From assembly GCF_030052815.1 (NCBI RefSeq), contig NC_079498.1, positions 76,680,992 to 76,744,991 of the forward strand: a stretch of 64,000 bases of DNA, written 5' to 3'. Numbering within the stretch: the first letter of the stretch is position 1; each line of letters begins with the position of its first letter. The notes under the pieces are model-generated. The model was not told where the DNA came from. It did not search any database and was given only the letters and a program-made list of their open reading frames with translations. The DNA is from Hevea brasiliensis. Lineage: Eukaryota > Streptophyta > Magnoliopsida > Malpighiales > Euphorbiaceae. The position numbers and the translations under genes are program-made. Of the stretch, positions 47,362-58,206 are shown in pieces.

Positions 47362-47540
47362 AGTACCTTTGGTTATCAACACTTGATCATTTTGTCCATG
47401 GTGACAAGTGTAATACTGTAAATGGACCTTTTCTTATGGCATTAATATTAATGAATTGATAGCGCATTTTAAATCCAACACTCTCTTTCTTTTCTTTTTA
47501 ATTCCATCCTTATAACACGTTCTATTCTTTATTTATTCAG
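47358..47540 (+). other. Predicted gag-pol intron of element D (183 nt)
   Basis: Donor CTCGA/GTAAAGT overlaps the gag stop codon. The acceptor TTTATTTATTCAG ends at 47540 after a pyrimidine-rich run. Splicing recreates GAG and joins gag to the pol frame without a shift. Ogre elements are known for a spliced intron in this part of the polyprotein. Confidence 0.65.
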
Positions 47541-49797
47541 GACCATTCATCAATTAACACCTAATAATCCAATAGACTCAGAAATCCCTCTGGTTAATTT
47601 TGAAATCCCCATAACTGCCATTACTTCAAGTGATTCTGAGGAAGACCTTACACAAGAAGACGGTGAAAAGGATGAGCCCTCCCTCGTGCCTTGTGGAGAC
47701 GAGATGCACACAATAAACTTGGGCACGGAAGAAGTAAAAAGGAAACTTAAGGTAGTGGAGAGTGAAGAATTGGGAGATATGATCAGTCTACTTAAAGAAT
47801 TCCTCGATGTATTTTCCTGGAGCTATGATGATATGGTGGGTTTGGACCCCCAGATAGTAACGCACAAAATTCCCTTAATTCCAGGAACGATTCCGGTGAA
47901 GCAGAAACTAAAGAGAATGAATCCCGACACACTGCTCAAGGTTCAGGATGAAGTCAAGAAACAGTATGACACCGGGTTCTTGGAAGTGGTCAAATATCCC
48001 CAATGGGTGGCTAACGTCATCCCAGTAATGAAGAAGGACGGGAGAGTCAGGGTGTGCGTTGACTACAGGGATCTTAATAAAGCTAGCTTGAAAGACGATT
48101 TCCCTCTCCCCCACATTGATGTGTTAGTTGACAATGCTGCGGGATTGGGAAGGTGTTCGTGTATTGATGGGGCATCAGGATACAATCAGATCCCAATGGA
48201 CAAGGAAGACAAGGATAAAACTGCTTTCATCACTCAATGGGGAGTATTTTGCTATCGGGTCATGCCCTTCGGGTTGAAGAATGCCGGGGCTACTTACCAG
48301 CGCGCAATGGTCACATTATTCCACGATATGATGCATAAAGAAGTGGAGGTGTACGTAGATGATATGATCATTAAATCCAGGGGAGAAGAGAGCCATGTTC
48401 AGGTGATAAGGAAGGTATTCGAAAGGCTCAGGAAATACCACTTGAAGCTGAACCCTGCTAAATGCATATTCGGAGCTAGATCGGGGAAGTTGTTGGGATT
48501 CATAGTAAGCGAGAAAGGGATAGAAGTAGATCCAGACAAAGTCCGAGCTATTCAAGAAATGCCGTCCCCAAAAACGGAAAGGGAGGTGCGCAGTTTTCTG
48601 GGAAAGCTGAACTACATTTCGAGGTTTATTTCTAATCTCACTGCCAAAGCTGAGCCTATTTTCAGATTACTCCGGAAGAACAACTCTACTCAATGGGATT
48701 CAGTTTGTCAAGAGGCTTTTGAGAAGATCAAGCAGTATCTGTCAAATCCACCAGTATTGGTCCCACCCGTGGCGGATAGGCCTTTGATCCTGTACATGGC
48801 AGTCCAGCAGAACTCGATGGGATGTGTTTTGGGACAACATGATGATACTGGCCGAAAAGAGAGGGCCATTTATTACCTGAGCAAGAAGTTCAATGATTGT
48901 GAGTCAAGGTACTCTTTCTTAGAAAAGACTTGCTGCGCGTTAGCCTGGACAGCAAATCGCCTCAAACACTACATGTTGAATCACAAGACATGGCTCATCT
49001 CCAGGATGGATCCTATCAGATATGTATTCGAGAGCCCATTCGTGCCAGGAAGGATAGCCAAGTGGCAGGTTATACTCTCCCAATATGATATAGTCTACAT
49101 GACCCGGAAAGCGGTGAAAGGTAGCGTGATTGCTGACCTCCTAGCGGAAAACCCTATCCAGGATTATGAAGCTCTGGATTTTGAGTTCCCTGATGAACAT
49201 ATTAATGAAGTAGACTGCGAAGAAAAGGGGCCAACCGATGTATGGGAAATGTATTTTGATGGAGCAGTCAATTTATCCGGGAATGGAATCGGAGCTGTAC
49301 TAGTATCCCCGGACGGAAAACACTTCCCGATAGCTGTCAAGTTGAGATTTAACTGTACTAACAATGTCGCAGAATATGAAGCTTGTGTAATGGGTCTACA
49401 AGCTGCTATAGAGATGAAGATCAGAAAGTTGGAGGTGTACGGAGACTCGGCTCTGATAATTTATCAAGTCAAGGGAGAATGGCAAACCAAAGACCTCAAG
49501 CTGATCCCATATCAGAAGTACCTACTAGAGCTAATCAAGGAATTCGAAGAAATCTCTTTCACCCATCTTAGCAGAGACAAGAATCAATTTGCTGATGCCT
49601 TAGCCACTCTAGCTGTTATGGCTCAAATCGAAGAAGGGCAGACGACTCAAGCATTGAGGATTAAAGCAAGGGATGAGCCAGCTTACTGCTTCATGGTTGA
49701 AGAGGAGCCCGATGGAAACCCTTGGTATCATGATATCCTGGTCTCATCAGAGAACTGCAGAATTCCTCGTGGGCAAGCAAAAATGAAAAGAAGATGA
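47541..49797 (+). CDS. pol of element D: reverse transcriptase, RNase H and archaeal-type RNase H
   Basis: The frame is open from the splice acceptor; its first ATG is at 47686. RT motifs are VCVDYRDLNKASLKDDFPLP, YRVMPFGLKNAGATYQ and the catalytic YVDD (48352-48363). A gypsy RNase H follows (LILYMAVQQNSMGCVLGQ), with its first acidic residue degraded. A second RNase H of the archaeal-like type starts at MYFDGAVNLSGNGIGA (Asp at 49258-49260), with NNVAEYEACVMGL, VYGDSALI and KNQFADALA providing the other acidic residues. The double RNase H is a feature of the Tat lineage. The frame ends at 49797 by a shift of one base; integrase continues in the next frame. Confidence 0.9.
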
Positions 49798-50609
49798 TTC
49801 GGAGATTAGCGTTGGGATACTTCCCCAGTGGAGAAACCCTATACAAGAGGAGCTCCAACGGCGAACTATTAAGATGTGTAGATGCAAAAGAGGCAAAGAA
49901 AATCCTTTTTGAGACTCATGAGGGAAGCTGTGCAACCCACGCCAATGGACACATGATGGCCAAGCAAATCATGCGACGGGGATATTTTTGGACCACAATG
50001 GAAAAGGACTGCATCGAGTATTTTCGAAAGTGCCATAAGTGTCAGATTTATGCGGATCCAATAAATGTGCCACCTCACAAGTTATTCAACCTCGTCTCAC
50101 CATGGCCTTTTGCAATGTGGGGCATCGATGTGATTGGTCCCATCAATCCCAAGGCATCCAATGGACACAGATTTATCCTAGTGGCCATCGATTATTTCTC
50201 CAAGTGGGTCGAGGCAACATCCTATGCTCACATTACACAGAACACGTTTCTTAAATTCTTCAAAAGCAACATCATCTGCCGGCATGGCCTCCCGAATGAA
50301 ATTGTCACTGATAATGCCAAGAACTTGAATGGTCCGAAGGTTCAGAAACTGTGTGATCAATACAGAATCCGATATCTCAACTCCTCCCCATACCGTCCCC
50401 AGATGAATGGAGCGGTGGAAGCCGCAAACAAAAACCTCAAGAGGATAATTCGGAAAATGACGGTCACGTATAGGGATTGGCATGATATGCTCCCCTACGC
50501 TCTTCACGCATACCGGACTTCCGTGAGGACCTCAACCGGGGCAACTCCATACTCACTGGTCTACGGGATGGAAGCAGTTTACCTATTGAGGTCGAAATTC
50601 CATCCTTAA
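49794..50609 (+). CDS. Integrase of element D (N-terminal and catalytic domains)
   Basis: In another frame from RT, so a one-base indel lies near 49785-49797. Numbered from the ATG at 49794, the zinc domain has His49, His53, Cys80 and Cys83 (THANGH...CHKC). The catalytic core has Asp112 (WGIDVIGP), Asp173 (VTDNAKN) and Glu209 (NGAVEAANK), the DD35E triad (35 residues between the last two). It would insert the cDNA into host chromatin, leaving the 5-bp duplication seen for D. A second indel near 50582 ends the frame early, and the C-terminal part follows in a different frame. Confidence 0.88.
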   Translation: MIRRLALGYFPSGETLYKRSSNGELLRCVDAKEAKKILFETHEGSCATHANGHMMAKQIMRRGYFWTTMEKDCIEYFRKCHKCQIYADPINVPPHKLFNLVSPWPFAMWGIDVIGPINPKASNGHRFILVAIDYFSKWVEATSYAHITQNTFLKFFKSNIICRHGLPNEIVTDNAKNLNGPKVQKLCDQYRIRYLNSSPYRPQMNGAVEAANKNLKRIIRKMTVTYRDWHDMLPYALHAYRTSVRTSTGATPYSLVYGMEAVYLLRSKFHP

Positions 50610-50968
50610 GGATTCTGAAGGAATCAGGAATTGATGAATCAGAATGGATCCAGTCAAGGTTGGTTCAGTTAAACCTGCTGGACGAGAGAAGATTAACAGC
50701 AGCATGTCATGGGCAATTATACCAGAGGAGAATGGCTAAGGCATTTGATAAAGGTGTCCGCCCACGCGAATTCCAACCCGGAGACCTAGTACTGAAGAAA
50801 GTGCTGCCAAACCAAAACGATCCCCGGGGCAAATGGTCACCAACCTATGAGGGACCTTATGTGGTTAAAAAGGCATTTTCTGGAGGAGCCTTGATCTTAA
50901 CCCATATGGACGGTGACGAATTCCCGAGACCTGTGAATGCCGACACTGTCAAGAGGTACTATGCATAA
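50590..50968 (+). pseudogene. Integrase C-terminal domain of element D, out of frame
   Basis: The frame continues the integrase after the indel at ~50582. It includes LNLLDERRLTAACHG, then KGVRPREFQPGDLVLKK and GKWSPTYEGPYVVKKAF, the SH3-like GPY/F region of gypsy integrases. It ends VNADTVKRYYA with a stop at 50966-50968. There is no chromodomain, in contrast to A, B and C, as expected for the Tat lineage. Confidence 0.85.
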
Positions 50969-51676
50969 AATGAGTGAAGGATGAAAACCCGAAAGGGCGT
51001 CCAAAAAAAAAAAAAAAAAAAAAACTTGGGGTGAAAACCCAAAAAGGCGCCCCAAGAACCAAAATGGAGAAATAAGGAAGGGGATACGAAACCGAGGATG
51101 GAGAGGAAACTGTTGCGGCATGAGGCTTCAGAGAACTTGAAATAATGGCAGTTAAAAGACTTCAAAACCAACTATAAGGAATATGTGAGATCTATCCTTG
51201 TACCCTTCCTTTTCCGTTGAAAGTCTATCCCTATTTTTCCTAAAGCCATAATAAAATTATACTTTATTCCTTCTGCTTTTGTTTTCCTGTTTACTCACTT
51301 TTAATACTATCCTTTCTCTTTGTTTAATGCGCTATTGATTAGTTAAATTTTTTGCCATAAGATTTGAATTCAAAAATTGATAACCTCACGTACTTTACTA
51401 TGAGATTTGCAGGGAATGGCCCTCAAAAAAAAAAAAAAAAAAAAAACTAGGGGTGAAAACCCGAAAGGGCGCTTCTGGTCGAATGGACGAAAAGAAAGTG
51501 AAAACCCGCAAGGGCGCTTTTCGTAAAATAGAAAGAAAGTCGGGAACAGAAAAGGGCCATCCGAAGGAATGGGATCATGGGTCAAGTCTTGCAACTCCTC
51601 CTCCATTAATCATCGGCCTTCGGTATCTTGTTAAGTACACTTCGTCAGGGAAAGAACTTCATGTGTAGGGTTAGAC
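50969..51676 (+). other. 3' UTR of element D, first part: A-tracts and repeated GAAAACCC-GAAA-GGGCG words
   Basis: Two runs of more than 20 A lie near 51002-51024 and 51425-51446. Around them are four copies of a word like GAAAACCCGAAAGGGCG, near 50981, 51032, 51456 and 51501. Three can form a CCC/GGG mini-stem capped by GAAA or GCAA. No ORF is credible here. Confidence 0.7.
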
Positions 51677-53030
51677 TTCCTTGATGTAAGTTGATTTTAA
51701 ATTCATGCAATTTACATTTCCTGTCATCAACCTCTGGTTCCTTGATCTAAGTTGATTTTAAATTCCAGCAATTTACATTTCTGTTATCAACCTCTGGTTC
51801 CTTGATCTAAGTTGATTTTAATTCCCTGCATTTACATTTCTGTTATCAACCTCTGGTTCCTTGATCTAAGTTGATTTTAATTCCCTGCATTTACATTTCT
51901 GTCATCAACCTCTGGTTCCTTAATCTAAGTTGATTTTAATTCGCTGCATTTACATTTCTGTTATCAACCTCTGGTTCCTTGATCTAAGTTGATTTTAATT
52001 TCATGCAATTTACATTTTCTGTCATCAACCTCTGGTTCCTTGATCTAAGTTGATTTTAATTCCCTGCATTTACATTTCTGTCATCAACCTCTGGTTCCTT
52101 GATCTAAGTTGATTTTAATTCCCTGCATTTACATTTCTGTTATCAACCTCTGGTTCCTTGATCTAAGTTGATTTTAATTTCATGCAATTTACATTTTCTG
52201 TCATCAACCTCTGGTTCCTTGATCTAAGTTGATTTTAAATTCCAGCAATTTACATTTCTTTTATCAGCCTCTGGTTCCTTGATCTAAGTTGATTTTAATT
52301 CCCTGCATTTACATTTCTGTCATCAACCTCTGGTTCCTTGATCTAAGTTGATTTTAATTTCCTGCAATTTACATTCCTGTCATCAACCTCTGGTTCCTTG
52401 ATCTAAGTTGATTTTAATTTCCTGCAATTTACATTCCTGTCATCAACCTCTGGTTCCTTGATCTAAGTTGATTTTAATTTCCTGCAATTTAATTTTCCAC
52501 AATCAACCTCTGGTTCCTTGATCTAAGTTGATTTTAATTTCCTGCAATTTACATTCCTGTCATCAACCTCTGGTTCCTTGATCTAAGTTGATTTTAATTT
52601 CCTGCAATTTAATTTTTCACCATCAACCTCTGGTTCCTTGATCTAAGTTGATTTTAATTTCCTACAATTTACATTCCTGTCATCAACCTCTGGTTCCTTG
52701 ATCTAAGTTGATTTTAATTTCCTGCAATTTAATTTTCCACCATCAACCTCTGGTTCCTTGATCTAAGTTGATTTTAATTTCATGCAATTTACATTTTCTG
52801 TTATCAACCTCTGGTTCCTTGATCTAAGTTGATTTTAATTTCCTGCAATTTAAATTTCCTGTCATCAACCTCTGGTTCCTTGATCTAAGTTGATTTTAAT
52901 TTCATGCAATTTACATTTCTGTTATCAACCTCTGGTTCCTTGATCTAAGTTGATTTTAATTTCTTGCAATTTAATTTTCCTGCTATCAACCTCTGGTTTC
53001 TTGAACCAAGTTGATTTTAATTTTCTAAGT
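51677..53030 (+). repeat. 3' UTR satellite array of element D, about 23 units of 57-62 bp
   Basis: The unit core is CCTTGATCTAAGTTGATTTT, followed by a variable AT-rich part and ATCAACCTCTGGTT. Copies run head to tail with the last one diverged. From 52381 to 52740 every unit is exactly 60 bp and two unit types alternate. Tandem arrays in the 3' UTR are known for Ogre and related elements and have been proposed as a source of satellites. Confidence 0.95.
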
Positions 53031-53154
53031 ATTCTAACTTCCGTTGCCAATTTCTAGGTCGTTAACTTAGGTACACCTAATCGTCCAAAATATGAGTCTG
53101 AATCTTTACATAATTCCTACACGGAAATTTTTTTTTCCTTTAATAGAAATTATG

Positions 53155-53168
53155 TAAAGAGGGGCAGC
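53155..53168 (+). other. Polypurine tract of element D
   Basis: AAAGAGGGGCAGC directly before the 3' LTR at 53169, the expected plus-strand priming site. Confidence 0.7.
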
Positions 53169-53753
53169 TGTCGACACCATATTTTGGCCGATCCCCAAAA
53201 TCAATAAAACTTTGAAACCGATCCCCGGTACTAAGTCTCCTTCGGACAGCTAATCACATTTCCGATCCCTCTTTGATAGGTCATCACAATTCCGATCTCT
53301 CCCGCAAGGAATTAAATCAAATTGTTAAGTTCTCGTGATCACCAAAGCTTTACAAGTCTATCGCTCACCGATCTCTCAAACCCATTGTCGAAACTCAGGA
53401 CCCGTCAAGTATATTCCTGATAGATGAACTGGCACTAGATCTTTTCCTACTAGTTTTATTGCCGATCTCCCTTTCGAAAGTTTAAGAGTTAAGGTTTTGG
53501 TTCGGTTTAGTAAGGATTCCAATCTTAAGTGTTAGTTAAATTTTCAATTTTAATCAAGTCCCATTCAGCATTTCTTCCCCACCGATCTCATGCTTATTGT
53601 GCTTTCCGATCTCTTATACTTAGATTAATAATTGCATTTAGTTCTTGTTTCGCTATGCTCATACAATCAAATACTTAGGCAATTCAGAGATTTTCCAATC
53701 ACATCCATTCATTGAACAAAAGAGAGCCCATTTCATTTCATTTTTCGTACAAG

Positions 53754-55628
53754 CTATTCAGCTGGAGGGTCACCCCCAGCCTGATTTACATTTTGCTCAC
53801 TCTCTCTCTCACCCTCGGCTTCCTCCTCACTGTCCTCATCGTCGCCCTCAGGAGCCAGGTCGGCCATCCAAGAGAAGTCCTCCCCTGGGTAACGCTTCTG
53901 GAGTTCGGCCAAGAGGTCCTTGTGAGCATTCACATAGGCCCCGGCTATTCCCGTCACCATCTCTTCATCTTTCTCCTTAAGCTCCCCGTCTTTCTCTTTA
54001 AGCTCTTCGATGAGTTGGGCGACCTGAGCAGCTTCGTTGGCCTGTAGCGCCTGGACTTCTCCGAGAACCCGATTCCTTTCAGAACAAGATCTGGCCGCCA
54101 CCTGCCCTCATAAAACTTCGCCCGCCCCTCAACTTGAGATATATAATCTTGAGCGGATGAGAGTTGGGATCGGAGGGAAGCCACTTCCTGATTTTTCTTC
54201 CCGATCTCCTTACCCAGACGCTGAACCTTTTCCCAAACCATGGTCTGATTCACCAGGCACTCCACGTTCAGGCTCATGGATTGAGTCAAGATATCATCAA
54301 GGCTGTTCGAGGATAGCCTGTCCCGATCCTTCCGAAGAAAGATGGAAGACCCCAAGACTTGAGCAAAACCAGGGTTCTCCCGAACAGTCCGGTTATTCTT
54401 CAGGGACTCGATTAGCTTTTGAGCGCCACGAGAAGAGGTCCTCCCAGAAGATTGAGAAGGACCCCTTTCCGTGCTTGGAACAACTGGAAGAGCCAGAGGT
54501 TGCTCTTCCAATCTAGGAGGAGATCGGACAGCTTCAGTGCCTGGCAGATCCAAGGTTGAGGCGGTCCCCTTGTACTTCCCTGCATTCATGACTGTGTGTT
54601 CAAGCATTTCCGAACGCTTCATCTCTTTTATTTTTCGGGAGATCTCTTTGTCCTTCTTCCGTTTCCTAGAACCCTCACCACCCGCCATACCTGCACAAAG
54701 GAAAGGTTAGTGAGATCGCTAAGGTCCTGAGAGCTGAGATATAGAAAATACCAATGCCGACGTCAGAGAGCGGAAGTTCGCGGTCTTGGCCGGTGAGCAG
54801 TTGAATAGTCCAATGGTGCAACTCGGCAGTCACCGCATCCAAACAAGAATACTTTTGAGTGGCGGCCAGACTCTTCAGATCCATCACTATTAAGCTTTCC
54901 TCCTGGTTCAGGGTAATGTGCCTCGGAAGCAAGGGCCCCTGGTACCACCAGCTACGGGGGAAGTCCTCAAAGTAGCTCGGATCTTTGCTCCTCAGAATGA
55001 AGAAACGGTTCTTCCAATTCTTAAGGGATGAGGGCAGATCGGAAAAGAGCCCGCAATGAGGCTTCGCCTGAAAGAACCAGTGTTCGTCATCCTTTCGGCG
55101 AGTTAGTCTGTGCAGCTCGGTGAACACTTTAGCCGTAGGTCTGATTCCCTTAGATCGGCATAGACCTCGGAAGGCTACCAAGATCCGCCACGAGTTAGGG
55201 TGAATTTGAGCAATGCACGCTCGGTGAAGTTTTAGGACCTCCTTATAGAAGTCATCTAGAGGGAACCAAAGACCGGCCTTTAACTGTTCCTCGTACACCA
55301 TAACCATGTCATTCTCTTCAAAGGAGTGATCGACACGAAGATCGCCGTGGCACTTGATTAGCTCGCATTTAATCAGCCGAATGTTGTATTCTTGGCTAAA
55401 CGATTACAGATCGGATACTCGAAGAACCGACGGTAGCTCATCTATAGGGAGAGTCTCCCTCCCTGAAACAGGTGCACGCCTTGATGGTATGACCCGCCCC
55501 CGCCCTGGAAGGGAGACCCTAGGAGGTTCAGGTTGCGTGCTTGGCCCGACTACCTCTTCTTCATCGGACGACCATGAGAACTGAATGGAAGGAGGGCTCG
55601 CCGCTCTCTGACCTTCGGCACCGCTCAT
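53754..55628 (-). pseudogene. Antisense two-exon gene in 3' LTR of D
   Basis: The ATG is at 55628, exon 1 is 55628-54752, a 61-nt intron 54751-54691, and exon 2 is 54690-53754 with the natural end GDPPAE. Exon 1 has full-frame length but a TAA at 55404-55406 where the other LTR has CAA. The part after it (55307 to the intron) is open and contains the domain words FPLDDFYKEVLKLHR and LPRHITLNQEESLIVM. In exon 2, a cluster of small indels near 54080-54110 shifts the frame within the coiled coil, while the C-terminal acidic tail is preserved here and damaged in the 5' copy. The breaks are thus different from those in the 5' LTR. Confidence 0.75.
54691..54751 (-). other. Predicted intron of the antisense gene (3' LTR)
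   Basis: Same GT...AG sites, phase and 61-nt length as at 38107-38167. Confidence 0.55.
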
Positions 55629-55787
55629 TTTCAAAAGGAATAAAGAACTTAAACTAAAAAAGAAGATCAAAGCCCTTACCGGAGTCTGATCGGCGTCGGA
55701 AGAACTTGAGAAAACTAGAGAACTTCGAAGTTGTGAGCAGGGGATTGAAAATGGAATGAGAGAACAACTGGCTAACCCTCCCACCCT

Positions 55788-55795
55788 TATTTATA
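55788..55795 (-). promoter_or_regulatory. TATA box for the antisense gene (3' LTR)
   Basis: TATAAATA on the minus strand, ~160 bp upstream of the ATG at 55628; identical to the 5' LTR copy. Confidence 0.6.
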
Positions 55796-56252
55796 CTAGT
55801 CTGAGCATTTAATGCTCGCGAGGTTCTAGGCAACACATCGATTGGTGGGACTCGACAGCTGTTCTGACACTTCTCTCAAATAACCGAATGTTCCGAGATC
55901 GGTTAATTGGAGATCGGCATAATAGGTTAAATATTTTGAATAAAGGATCAGTTAAGTGTCATTCAGGTAAAGAACCAGATCGGATAATCACATTAGAGAT
56001 CGGAAAATAATCAATGCAAAAATAATAAGATGATAACCGACAAAATAAAGTCTTTATTTTCAAAAGATCGGATTACATCATTTGGGCGATCTCTAGGGAT
56101 CGGATTACACTAAAATTGGATCACATCATTTCTGTGATCTCTAGAGATCGGATGGCATTGAAAACAAAATACATCATTTGGGCGATCTCTAGGGATCGGA
56201 ATGTCACATTGTGATCGATTCAAAGGTGTCACCACCGTAACCGAGGCGCTGT

Positions 56253-56480
56253 TTAACACCCAATGTGGAGGAAAGCCGCTGTTGGAACACTCAATGTGAT
56301 GAGAAGCCGAATGAACTCAGTTGAGCGACTCGAGATCGGTACAACCGAGGTCCGCAATACAGATCGGTCAACTCCAGTTCTCTCACCATCGTCAGTTAGG
56401 GTTATGCGATCACCGGGATCGTAAATTTTCAGCCGGTGGTTAAAGAAGCTCATCGGAAAGGGATCAAAAACCACCATCAT
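56253..56480 (-). CDS. Second antisense ORF in 3' LTR of D (75 aa, truncated)
   Basis: It starts MMVVFDPF at 56480 and is closely similar to the 39901 ORF through PTAAFLHIGC, then meets a TAA. Downstream the two LTRs differ by several small indels, so the longer form in the 5' LTR may not be ancestral. No domain recognised. Confidence 0.35.
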   Translation of the reverse strand: MMVVFDPFPMSFFNHRLKIYDPGDRITLTDDGERTGVDRSVLRTSVVPISSRSTEFIRLLITLSVPTAAFLHIGC

Positions 56481-56569
56481 GGCCGGAACTTCCACCGGAA
56501 CAGCTAGAACAAGAAAAGTAAGAAGGAAGAGAGGAAAATCAGATGAAGGAAATGTCTTTGTCAACGGGG

Positions 56570-56579
56570 GTATATATAG
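56570..56579 (-). promoter_or_regulatory. TATA-like box upstream of the second antisense ORF (3' LTR)
   Basis: CTATATATAC on the minus strand, at the same spacing as at 39991-40000. Confidence 0.4.
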
Positions 56580-57195
56580 GGGAAAATGAGCATTTATTGC
56601 TGAGCAGAAAACGAAGCGAACTCCTCGAGAATCAAGGGGAAATTAATGCTTTGACCAGACCGGACCAGAGAAAAGGAGAGATCGGAATAATAGATCGGAA
56701 GACCGGAGATTAACATGAGAGATCGGAATAGGAGCGTGTCAAAAAGAGGGATCGAAAGACAAAAGGAACAAGACAAATCCCAAATAACCGTTGTCAGAAT
56801 CAGAGCCGAGGTAGTTAAAGCGTTGCAGGCGAGATCTCCACCGCACGCCTAAGAATCGCCCACAATGCTGACAGGTGCCAGGGTATGTCATGACAGTCCT
56901 GTATATCCCAATCCCCGACGTCGATCTCACTTGTAAGGACAAATCTGGAACCCTTGGATCGAGAGAAAAGACGACAATACCAGCGCCTTTCGCTCTTAGC
57001 CCTCAGATCGTTCCGGACAAGAAGATTTGGGACCGTTAGATTGAAAGAAGAAAAGGACAAATATTCTGAAGAGAGATCTCAGCCATTCATTTTGATTCTC
57101 TTTAATTCCTGGACATCCGATCATTTCCTTCGAAATCTTGACCCTCCATCTCCCTCAAAATAAATCCTGACCCTTCATAGGGAGCACCCGATTCC

Positions 57196-57203
57196 TATAA
57201 ATA
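57196..57203 (+). promoter_or_regulatory. Sense TATA box of the D 3' LTR
   Basis: CCTATAAATACC, as in the 5' LTR. It could drive read-out transcription into element E's LTR. Confidence 0.55.
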
Positions 57204-58206
57204 CCAGCATGAAAAACTGTTCAAAGGGACGGACGGACAAAAAGGAGCGGCTGTTATTATAGCGGAAGAACTCTGAAAACTTCATTTAGTTTGTTATTCC
57301 ACTACTTTGAAGTGTTGATTAGAAAAACTTTTGAAACTAGTTTTCTGAAGTGTTTCTTGAAAAGGATTCTGGATACTGGAACTCCACATTTCCAGTTTGT
57401 TCATTATCTGGTCACATCCTCACTTTCAGCCCTTCATCATCTCTGTTTTCATTCCCAATCGCCTAAGCTAAACTTCATTCCACTCGGCTTTTATCTTAAC
57501 TGATTATATTTTAGCCGAGCTCCCTTCACTTCCCGACTAACATCGCCTCTCAAAGCTAATCACCCACTATCTTATCTCTATTTGCCACCCCATAGCTATT
57601 TCAGTAGGTTTGGCTCCTCACAGGTAAGAGCTCATATTGCTGTTTTACTAAGTGTTTATATTTATTTTTCGCACTTTCTTTGTTTCTTCTTACATATGTG
57701 ATTTTCTCCAAGTTCATTTTGTGTAAAAGGACCCAAAAGAATGTTACTCTCGAGTTATCTCTTTAGTGATTAGTCCGTCATTTTATTAATCTTCGTCATG
57801 CAAGTTTTTCTTGTTCCTAGTAGCGTGTAAATGGTCAGGCAAGACGTAGATAACTGCAACTTAGGGGTCTCTTTTAAAAGATAGAACCTGAATAACGCGT
57901 CAGGAAGATAGCCAAACTATTAGGTCGACGTGAAATAAAGAATTCGACAAAGATGTCATAAAGTGGAATAAAACCAAAATAAACAAAATGTAATAGACCG
58001 GTCATTAATAGATATTGGTAAAATGAATACATGGAAGGTCGGTAAATCAAGTCTAGTTTTCCCATCTAGCCAAAAGGTATCGAGAAGCCTTATCCCCAAA
58101 GATCTTTGAATGCCGTAATCCTTAGCTTTAGGCTCTTATGTCATGTAGCTGAAATTAAAATCCGGGAGATCGGAAAAGTCCCTTTCAGGCTCCTGTTAAT
58201 CTAAAA

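Noticed and set aside
51677..53030. Regular repeats resembling a CRISPR array
   Set aside because: Units are contiguous, with no unique spacers, in a plant retroelement 3' UTR. It is a satellite-type array.
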